Positions 31,739-36,767 of a stretch of DNA of 36,767 nucleotides are shown here, in pieces. Under the pieces are notes generated by a model. That model made no database searches. It was not told the DNA's origin and saw only the letters and a program-made list of their open reading frames with translations. Source of the DNA: SAR324 cluster bacterium (GTDB taxonomy: Bacteria; SAR324; NAC60-12); assembly GCA_028282505.1 (NCBI GenBank), contig JANQHV010000031.1, forward strand, positions 1-36,767, given 5' to 3'. Each line of letters opens with the position of its first letter. The stretch's first letter is position 1. A program made the translations under genes and the position numbers.

Positions 31739-31773
31739 GTTTACAGTATATCGTTTACAGACCTTGATTGCAA
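31739..31773 (-). promoter_or_regulatory. Promoter and operator of the toxin-antitoxin operon
   Basis: On the minus strand TTGCAA (31773-31768), a 17-base spacer and TATACT (31750-31745) form a sigma70-like promoter about 48 bases before the antitoxin ATG. CTGTAAAC occurs twice in direct orientation (31760-31753 and 31746-31739) around the -10 box, an apt autoregulatory operator. Confidence 0.6.
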
Positions 31774-31814
31774 GGAAGGGTGGCAAGCTTGAACATCTCC
31801 CGATATTCATATTG

Positions 31815-32693
31815 TCAATTCAAATACATCCCGCTCGACTCTCCCGGCTTTGCGTGAACATAACCACTGGTTGTATTGAGAGAAGCATGACCCAGGGTTT
31901 GCTGGACCAGGTGAATGGGAGCATTGTTATCCAGGGAGTGGCTCGCGTGGGCATGGCGGAACCAATGAGGAGACACATTAGCAGATAATCCTATTCGCTT
32001 TGCCGCAGCCTGCACAATTCTCATCACCTGAGATCGATGTAAGGCCCCTCCTTTTTGTGACCTGAATACATGGCTATCTCTGTCTGAGTCTTTACCAAAA
32101 GTAACAAATTCCTGGTAAAGTGGCGCGGGCAAAGCAATGAATCTTGTTTTTCCACCTTTGCCAAGTACGGTTATTTGGCCCCCATTTTTTCCTTCCTGGA
32201 CATCACACCATTTTAAAGAGCACAGTTCTGAAACTCGAACACCAGAATAGTATAATAGTTTCAGCATAAGTTTGTTTCTCATTTTTGGCTCATTGTCAAT
32301 GATAGATTGAATTGTATCCTCACTGACTATTCGTTCAGCCAAATCATTTTTGACTGTGGGTAGCTTCACAGGTGCTGCTGGATTGAAAGGAAGATAACCA
32401 ATCTTACAGGCAAAAGTGAACAAAGATTTGATACTGGCCAGTTTTCGCATCTGGCTTCTTGGCTTCAGATGGCCCAATGAATCTGAATACTGTTGCACAT
32501 CTCCCAGAGTGATTTGACTCAAACTTTTCCCAGTGAATTCTAAAAAACGTTTCATGTCATTGGTATAACCCTCCTGAGAGGATGGAGCTTTACCATGCAG
32601 CCATAATTCAATCAGCTGCTCATCATTATTTGCTTGTCTGGGAATAACATTGACTGCTTCAGTGTTATTTTTGATGACTACCGCATTTTCCAT
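31815..32693 (-). CDS. Second tyrosine recombinase, XerC/XerD-like
   Basis: 292 residues in two domains. The SAM-like core-binding domain (about 25-108, with QEGYTNDMKRFLEF and MRKLASIKSLFTFACKIGYL) precedes the catalytic domain: R153 in YYSGVRVSEL, K179 region in VLGKGGKTRF, H243 and R246 in PHWFRHAHASH, H269 in LGHASLNTTSGY and Y278. The compact size and motifs are XerC/D-like and quite different from the zinc-ribbon integrase at the other end. It could resolve multimers of the excised circle, act in integration or belong to an older nested insertion. An AT-rich stretch of about 370 bp follows upstream. Confidence 0.92.
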   Translation of the reverse strand: MENAVVIKNNTEAVNVIPRQANNDEQLIELWLHGKAPSSQEGYTNDMKRFLEFTGKSLSQITLGDVQQYSDSLGHLKPRSQMRKLASIKSLFTFACKIGYLPFNPAAPVKLPTVKNDLAERIVSEDTIQSIIDNEPKMRNKLMLKLLYYSGVRVSELCSLKWCDVQEGKNGGQITVLGKGGKTRFIALPAPLYQEFVTFGKDSDRDSHVFRSQKGGALHRSQVMRIVQAAAKRIGLSANVSPHWFRHAHASHSLDNNAPIHLVQQTLGHASLNTTSGYVHAKPGESSGMYLN

Positions 32694-33064
32694 TGGGGCC
32701 TCTTTTTTAAAATAATGAATACAACAAAATAATTCTTATGTTGCATAATTTATACATTAAATTTTTGGATAAGACAATAGAATTTTTTCTATTTTTAGAG
32801 TTAAAATCAACTTATAAATATTTACTTAGAATCCTTAATTATGCTAGAATTGTAAGATTTTATTTAATGGTCTAATTCTATGGTATAAAAAAGTCAGAAT
32901 CAACTTAATGATTTTTGGTGATTTTCAGTAAACATGCTTATTGGGCTATACGTCAATAATGACTCTTGTAATTCGTGCGAGATATGGGGGTCTAATTCGA
33001 AAAAAAACAGGATGCTAGCTCTTACGGATTAAGGGCTTGATGGTCGTTGAGAAAGAGTGGAAAT
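32694..33064. other. AT-rich intergenic region between the XerD-like and RHH genes
   Basis: Very AT-rich DNA with short T and A runs and no credible gene. Promoters for both divergent genes must lie here. TCTAATTC recurs (around 32872 and 32990). I see no strong dyad. Confidence 0.4.
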
Positions 33065-33235
33065 ATGGCAAGGAGACAAACAGCACCAAAGGAAAAAGTA
33101 AACTATTATATAAGCTCAGAAACCGTCAAAAAATTGAAGAGAATTTCGGAGGAACAGAACGTTACTTTATCATACGCTGTTGAATATATTTTGGAGGATT
33201 TCTTCAGTAAGCCGGGCAGGAAAACAATTCACTGA
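33065..33235 (+). CDS. Ribbon-helix-helix (CopG/Arc-like) DNA-binding protein
   Basis: 56 residues from ATG 33065 (a TTG at 33047 is in frame). KEKVNYYISSETVKKLKRISEEQNVTLSYAVEYILEDFF is a complete RHH: a beta strand (VNYYIS), helix A (ETVKKLKRISEEQN) and helix B (TLSYAVEYILEDFF). It lies next to attR, 27 bp from the right arm-type site, and may regulate recombination or the element end promoter; no toxin partner is visible. Confidence 0.78.
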   Translation: MARRQTAPKEKVNYYISSETVKKLKRISEEQNVTLSYAVEYILEDFFSKPGRKTIH

Positions 33236-33261
33236 TTCAAAATAAGAGGGGGTCTTTTTAG

Positions 33262-33280
33262 GTGTCCATATAGGTGTCCA
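33262..33280. repeat. Right arm-type recombinase site candidate
   Basis: Exact copy of the 19-bp motif at 21760-21778, 129 bp inside the right core and in the same orientation. Confidence 0.65.
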
Positions 33281-33409
33281 ACAGCACCATAAAATGGTAT
33301 AGTTTCATATAAATTGACATAATTCACATACTGAGTTAATTTGCTGAAATGTAATAAGAAATATCAATAAATAACACTCAGTATAAATCAGTAAAAACCC
33401 TTGTTATAG

Positions 33410-33424
33410 GACTAATAAACTAAA
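33410..33424. repeat. attR core candidate
   Basis: Second exact copy of GACTAATAAACTAAA. Its last base touches the ATG of the PP2C-like gene at 33425, so this gene's 5' untranslated region is now element DNA. Confidence 0.7.
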
Positions 33425-34249
33425 ATGGGTTTCTCTACAAAGCCCCTGATCATTGGTCAACCTTCTACGGAACGACATGAAAGCCCAACACCATTTTCAG
33501 TCAAACTGCCTAATGGAATGTTTGCTGCGGCCTCTTCTCGTGGGACAGGATACAAGAGTGTTAATGAAGATCGATTAGTCATCCTACCTCAATTTCCATT
33601 ATTTTCTGTGATTGGTGGAATGGGTGGACCTGGGGATGGAGCAAAAGCAGCAGAAATACTGGCTGAAGAATTAATAGCCATTCAGCCTCCCTTTCTCAGT
33701 TCTTTTAGCAACATTCAAAATCGAGTGACTGACAGAATCCAAAAAGAGTGCATTACCCCAAATTCTGGCGCCTGTTATTTAATATGCTGGGTGGAGAAAT
33801 CACTTCTCCACATTTGTTATCTGGGAGATGTGAAACTGATTCTTCTTGACAAGACACAAGGTATCAAATGGGAGAGTCGAGACCACTCTTTGATCAATTC
33901 CTGGATTGATACAGGGTACCTATCTCCAGAAGAGGCGCTCCATCACCCACAACGACATATTATCACCAAAGCTTTGACAGGCAATGATACTCCGGAACCT
34001 GACTCACACCAAATCTCTTTTGATACTGGAGATCGTATGATTGCTGCAACCGACGGACTTTGGGATAATTTTACAATAGATGAAATTTTAGAAATGACCA
34101 AAAGTTCTTCTCCCCAGGGAAGTACAAGTTTGTTGATGGAAAAAACCATCACAAAAATGCAACAATCCCATACTACAAATTGGGATGGCATTTTATTACC
34201 CAAACCAGATAATATCAGCATTCTGATTGGAGATTTAAATCACTCATAA
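33425..34249 (+). CDS. PP2C-family Ser/Thr phosphatase-like protein, variant metal site
   Basis: 274 residues. PP2C motifs: SSRGTGYKSVNEDRLVI (about 37-53, with N47-E48-D49), FSVIGGMGGPGDGAKAAE (60-77), HICYLGDVKLILL (with G134-D135), DHS (153), AATDGLWDN (207-215) and KPDNISILIG (260-269). The canonical A/VxDGMGG is VIGGMGG here, so the Asp that bridges both metal ions is Gly64. The enzyme may be impaired, use another residue or act as a pseudophosphatase. The lipoprotein gene follows by 21 bp. The ATG touches the attR core, so the native leader was interrupted by the element. Confidence 0.8.
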   Translation: MGFSTKPLIIGQPSTERHESPTPFSVKLPNGMFAAASSRGTGYKSVNEDRLVILPQFPLFSVIGGMGGPGDGAKAAEILAEELIAIQPPFLSSFSNIQNRVTDRIQKECITPNSGACYLICWVEKSLLHICYLGDVKLILLDKTQGIKWESRDHSLINSWIDTGYLSPEEALHHPQRHIITKALTGNDTPEPDSHQISFDTGDRMIAATDGLWDNFTIDEILEMTKSSSPQGSTSLLMEKTITKMQQSHTTNWDGILLPKPDNISILIGDLNHS

Positions 34250-34270
34250 ACAACATACCTTGATATCCAT

Positions 34271-35578
34271 ATGCAGAAAAATTCCCTCCTATTGATACAA
34301 ATATTGTTTTTAACATCCTTTTTCCTGGTTGTAACAGCCTGCGGTTTTAAAGAACGTGAATTAGATGATGATGAGGATACCGCAACTACTACAGAAATCA
34401 GCATCATTCGAGCCGATGGTTCCACAGAAGAACTGAAATTCGCGCCTCCTCTAGAACTGGATAATATTGGCAAAAGTCCTCTGGCACTTACAGTCAAAGA
34501 TATCAACGAAGACCAACTGGCAGATATAGTCCTACTGAATAATGCAACAAAACAGGAAGATGAAGCCATTCGGATTCTGCTACGTACTTCTGTGGAGACT
34601 TCTGACAATCCTGAAGATTTATTCGAAACAGACATGATTATCACCACCAACTTGGACCGTCCTCAATACCTCCTCGTTGAAGATGTGAACAATGATGGCA
34701 TACAAGACTTCCTGACCGTCAGCACAGAAACAGACACCCTTAATTTCTGGGAAGGACAATTGGAAAACAACCATTTTTCAATTGCTGTCACACCTACAGA
34801 TATTAATGTGGGGGATTTTCCAGTTTTCATGGTAGCTGCTCCATTTAGCCCAGATGGAACAATTGGAGTTGCTACAGTCAATCGAGGCGACGATGATGTT
34901 TCCATTATCTTAGACTTCAACTCCACAGAGGAACTCAACCTGGATGAAGATCAGGGAGTTGGAGAAAATCCCATACAAATTACATCTGGAGATTGGAATA
35001 ATGATGGTTGCCCCGATTTAGCCGTCTTGAGCCGTAATGAAGACCGAGTTGACTTTTTTGAAAACACTCCATGCTCTTCCGATGAAACGGAATCTTCACA
35101 AAATAGAGTTTTTCAAAAAATCCGGGATCACAAAGTAGGCGAATTTCCGCAAGCGATCATCACGGGAGATTGGGATAATGATGGAAATATGGATGTTGCT
35201 GTCACTAATCAAACGGATGAAGATATTTCGCTGTTATATGGTCAGGGAGATGGAAATTTTGAACGAAAAGATATTAATGTTGGTAATGGCCCTGGACAGT
35301 TAGCATCTGGAGATTTCAATCAGGATGGTGTGCAAGATTTTGTCATTGGTGATATCAGAGATCTGGATTTAACCATTTTATTAAGCAATGGAGATGGAAG
35401 CAGACCTGGTGAAAATGGCCAAAAAGCCTACTCGCGTGGAGACATTGCGGCAGGAACTATCCCATCCGGCAGTCGTCCTGGCTATATTCGTATCATCGAT
35501 ATCAACTACGACGACAAACTGGATATTGTACTAACCCTCCCCTTTGAAGACAAACTGGCCATTTTATTACAAAAATAA
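34271..35578 (+). CDS. FG-GAP/VCBS repeat lipoprotein
   Basis: 435 residues. A lipoprotein signal peptide ends in VVTAC with lipidation at C24. The mature part is a beta-propeller-like set of six or seven FG-GAP/VCBS repeats, each with a Ca-binding DxNxDGxxD core: DVNNDGIQDFLTVS, DWNNDGCPDLAVLS, DWDNDGNMDVAVTN, DFNQDGVQDFVIGD and DINYDDKLDIVLTL are clear. The last repeat lacks the Gly of the loop. Such proteins are surface or periplasmic and often bind polysaccharide or partner proteins. It is 21 bp after the PP2C-like gene, likely one operon. Function unknown. Confidence 0.88.
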   Translation: MQKNSLLLIQILFLTSFFLVVTACGFKERELDDDEDTATTTEISIIRADGSTEELKFAPPLELDNIGKSPLALTVKDINEDQLADIVLLNNATKQEDEAIRILLRTSVETSDNPEDLFETDMIITTNLDRPQYLLVEDVNNDGIQDFLTVSTETDTLNFWEGQLENNHFSIAVTPTDINVGDFPVFMVAAPFSPDGTIGVATVNRGDDDVSIILDFNSTEELNLDEDQGVGENPIQITSGDWNNDGCPDLAVLSRNEDRVDFFENTPCSSDETESSQNRVFQKIRDHKVGEFPQAIITGDWDNDGNMDVAVTNQTDEDISLLYGQGDGNFERKDINVGNGPGQLASGDFNQDGVQDFVIGDIRDLDLTILLSNGDGSRPGENGQKAYSRGDIAAGTIPSGSRPGYIRIIDINYDDKLDIVLTLPFEDKLAILLQK

Positions 35579-35626
35579 ACAGGCAACCTGAAATCTTCAA
35601 TTAGCGTTCAACAAATTCTCGTTCAA

Positions 35627-35989
35627 CTACCCCTCTGGATCTTTGATTTTATCAACAAGTTCAAGAATAGAGCGGTCATCTAAGTTGCTCCATAATTCTA
35701 AATTTTCTACATACTCAAAGGCTGTGACAAGAATAGTGCTGCCGCTAAGAGTGAATACAATTCGATAGCCTTCTGGATATTGAAATCCGTCAAACTCCTC
35801 AGCTTCCAGTAATAATTCATACAATGGAGGATGATGAGAAAGTTTTCTCACCTCTGGTAGTTGCTCAGCATGATAACTTAAAGCTCTTGCCTGTTCGACC
35901 AGCACTTCCGCATGTTGCCCATAGCCGTAATTAATAATTCTTACTATTTCTAAACCTGCTCCTTTATCATATTGGACCACTCTTTCCAT
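35627..35989 (-). CDS. Probable toxin of a Phd/YefM pair, weakly RelE-like
   Basis: 120 residues. The first half is helical (QHAEVLVEQARALSYHAEQLPEVRKLSHHP) and the second has a RelE/ParE-like beta region: FQYPEGYRIVFTLSGSTILVTAFEYVENLELW, reminiscent of the YRIxFxxxxxxIxVxxxxxR strand pair of RelE toxins, though the usual basic catalytic residues are not obvious and the protein is longer. It overlaps the antitoxin gene by 23 bp and is downstream of it, the usual order. AGAGG precedes the ATG. It may be a RelE variant or an unrelated new toxin family. Confidence 0.6.
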   Translation of the reverse strand: MERVVQYDKGAGLEIVRIINYGYGQHAEVLVEQARALSYHAEQLPEVRKLSHHPPLYELLLEAEEFDGFQYPEGYRIVFTLSGSTILVTAFEYVENLELWSNLDDRSILELVDKIKDPEG

Positions 35990-36236
35990 GTTTCGCCTCT
36001 TCCATGAGTTGTCTCAATTCTGTTTCGGACAAGATCCGTGACTCTCCGTTTAATGCTTTTTGAGCACGTTTAATGGCTTCTGCATTCCTTTGTCTTTTCC
36101 ATGTACGATACATTTTTTGATAGAGTTCATAAGGAACCACTGCAGCCGCAGGTTTCCCATTTTTACTAATTAGAGTGGTTTCCGGCTTTGAAATGAGAGC
36201 ATTGAATTGTTTTTTTGCCTCAGAAACTGTCTGCAT
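35967..36236 (-). CDS. Phd/YefM-type antitoxin
   Basis: 89 residues. The N-terminal half is a Phd/YefM fold: MQTVSEAKKQFNALISKPETTLISKNGKPAAAVVPYELYQKMYRTWKRQ, with the SEAKKQF helix, ISKNGKPAAAVVPYELY strand-helix. The C-terminal half is a charged helix (AEAIKRAQKALNGESRILSETELRQLMEEAKHG), probably the toxin-neutralising tail. AGAGG lies before the ATG. The gene overlaps the downstream toxin gene, an arrangement that couples translation; autoregulation of the upstream promoter is expected from the family. Confidence 0.85.
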   Translation of the reverse strand: MQTVSEAKKQFNALISKPETTLISKNGKPAAAVVPYELYQKMYRTWKRQRNAEAIKRAQKALNGESRILSETELRQLMEEAKHGKSGPI

Positions 36237-36564
36237 CCTGACCTCTTTGTTAAATATTGGCTACTAAATTTAAGATGTAAAAAATATACCATAAAACGGT
36301 CCTTAAAAAAAGTTTTTAGGTTGGCATATAGTAATTAAAAAATAGTTAGGTAAAAAGTTACGTATCAAGCACATCTGTTTCATAATTTATAGTGGTCAAG
36401 AAAAATTTTTTCCTATAGCCTAATTTTTATGCGTTACCAAAGGTTTAACCATTGACCTTAAAACCGCCAAAAAAAATCTTTTTAGTGCGGTCGGCGTTCC
36501 GATTTTTCTTGAGTTTTGTGGCCATCAACCTGATTGACTGACACATCTTTTCATAGCCCAGCGA
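36237..36564. other. Intergenic region before the transposase fragment
   Basis: AT-rich; no gene seen. CCTTAAAAAAAGTTTTTAGG at about 36300-36319 is a small dyad, and ACCGCC...GCGGT with internal A and T runs lies at about 36463-36494; one may be a terminator or an insertion sequence end. Confidence 0.4.
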
Positions 36565-36767
36565 TCATGTGAGAGCGGGTAGCGAATAATGTAATTTAAA
36601 ACGTCTTCTTCTTTTCCGATGTTGCGCTTTAGAGGCAATAGCCGGATCGGGATCTTTCCAAGAATGAAAACGGATTCGACGAATGATTTTCAAAGGTCTG
36701 ACTAAAGTACTCAAGATCCATTTCCAACCAATTTTGAGATAACTATCGCCTCTAAACCAATGGGGAT
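36565..36767 (-). CDS. C-terminal end of a probable DDE transposase (runs off right edge)
   Basis: The minus-strand frame ending at TGA 36567-36565 gives 66 residues: HWFRGDSYLKIGWKWI, then STLVRPLKIIRRIRFHSWKD, PDPAIASKAQHRKRRRRFK. The pattern RGxSYLxIGWxW...DPDPAxASKxQ resembles the C-terminal tail of IS4-type transposases. Only the end is visible, so completeness and family cannot be judged. Confidence 0.5.
   Translation of the reverse strand, partial: PHWFRGDSYLKIGWKWILSTLVRPLKIIRRIRFHSWKDPDPAIASKAQHRKRRRRFKLHYSLPALT

Larger units (their letters stand above)
21664..33424. mobile_element. Integrated mobile element of about 11.7 kb (satellite- or integrative-plasmid-like)
   Basis: The 15-bp sequence GACTAATAAACTAAA occurs at 21664-21678 and 33410-33424 in direct orientation, the likely attL and attR cores. 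Inside each end lies the same 19-bp motif, GTGTCCATATAGGTGTCCA (21760-21778 and 33262-33280), like recombinase arm-type sites. Between them are an integrase whose 3' end faces attL, a repressor/operator switch, an Xis-like gene, a P-loop replication protein, iterons, a primase, a phage tail-type gene, toxin-antitoxin genes and a second tyrosine recombinase. Left and right flanks are chromosomal in character. No capsid, portal, terminase or conjugation gene is visible, which argues against a complete prophage or ICE. Confidence 0.85.

Noticed and set aside
21664-33424. A complete prophage
   Set aside because: No capsid, portal, terminase, lysis or tail-tube genes are found; only one tail-type gene is present.

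Overview
The window looks like chromosome of a Gram-negative, chemotactic, probably aquatic bacterium of proteobacterial or former delta-proteobacterial type, with AT-leaning base composition. The evidence is a CheZ-type phosphatase, a RodZ-like protein, lipobox and signal-peptide proteins, a 4.5S-type SRP RNA, and the order tRNA-Ser, SRP RNA, dnaX, ybaB. An SAR324-like or related marine lineage is possible but cannot be shown from this sequence alone.

Positions 1-21660 are mostly housekeeping genes. In order they are: the 5' part of ruvB; a tandem two-domain CDP-alcohol phosphatidyltransferase; a pyrB-like carbamoyltransferase; arsS with a TVP38/TMEM64 membrane gene; a long CheZ; hisA; a glutathione transferase; the ybaB, dnaX, SRP RNA, tRNA-Ser(GGA) cluster; asd; a TMTC-like membrane/TPR protein flanked by a 25-bp direct repeat; a PhnD/PhnC/PhnE-type ABC transporter with a divergent LysR regulator, whose sequences resemble selenium-associated versions more than phosphonate ones; a small LigA-Ia-like protein; mtnP; a rodZ-like gene; and a small membrane protein.

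Positions 21664-33424 are an integrated mobile element of about 11.7 kb. It is bounded by a 15-bp direct repeat (GACTAATAAACTAAA) and carries an identical 19-bp motif (GTGTCCATATAGGTGTCCA) just inside each end, like core and arm-type sites of a tyrosine-recombinase element. It encodes a zinc-ribbon integrase with a duplicated 5' end, a repressor and a small divergent regulator around palindromic operators, an AlpA/Xis-like protein, a DUF3987-type P-loop protein, an iteron-rich origin-like region, and a Zn-finger/Toprim primase split by a -1 frameshift. It also has one isolated phage tail-type gene, an imperfect inverted copy of the iteron repeat, a structured RNA candidate, several short hypothetical genes, a PIN/UPF0175 toxin-antitoxin pair, a second XerD-like recombinase and a ribbon-helix-helix protein. 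No capsid, terminase or portal gene is visible. A phage satellite or an integrative plasmid fits best, and this is the most novel part of the window.

Positions 33425-36767 resume the chromosome: a PP2C-like phosphatase lacking a normally conserved metal-binding Asp, an FG-GAP/VCBS lipoprotein, a Phd/YefM antitoxin with a weakly RelE-like toxin, and the C-terminal end of a probable transposase at the right edge. The phosphatase probably followed the small gene ending at 21605 before the element inserted.
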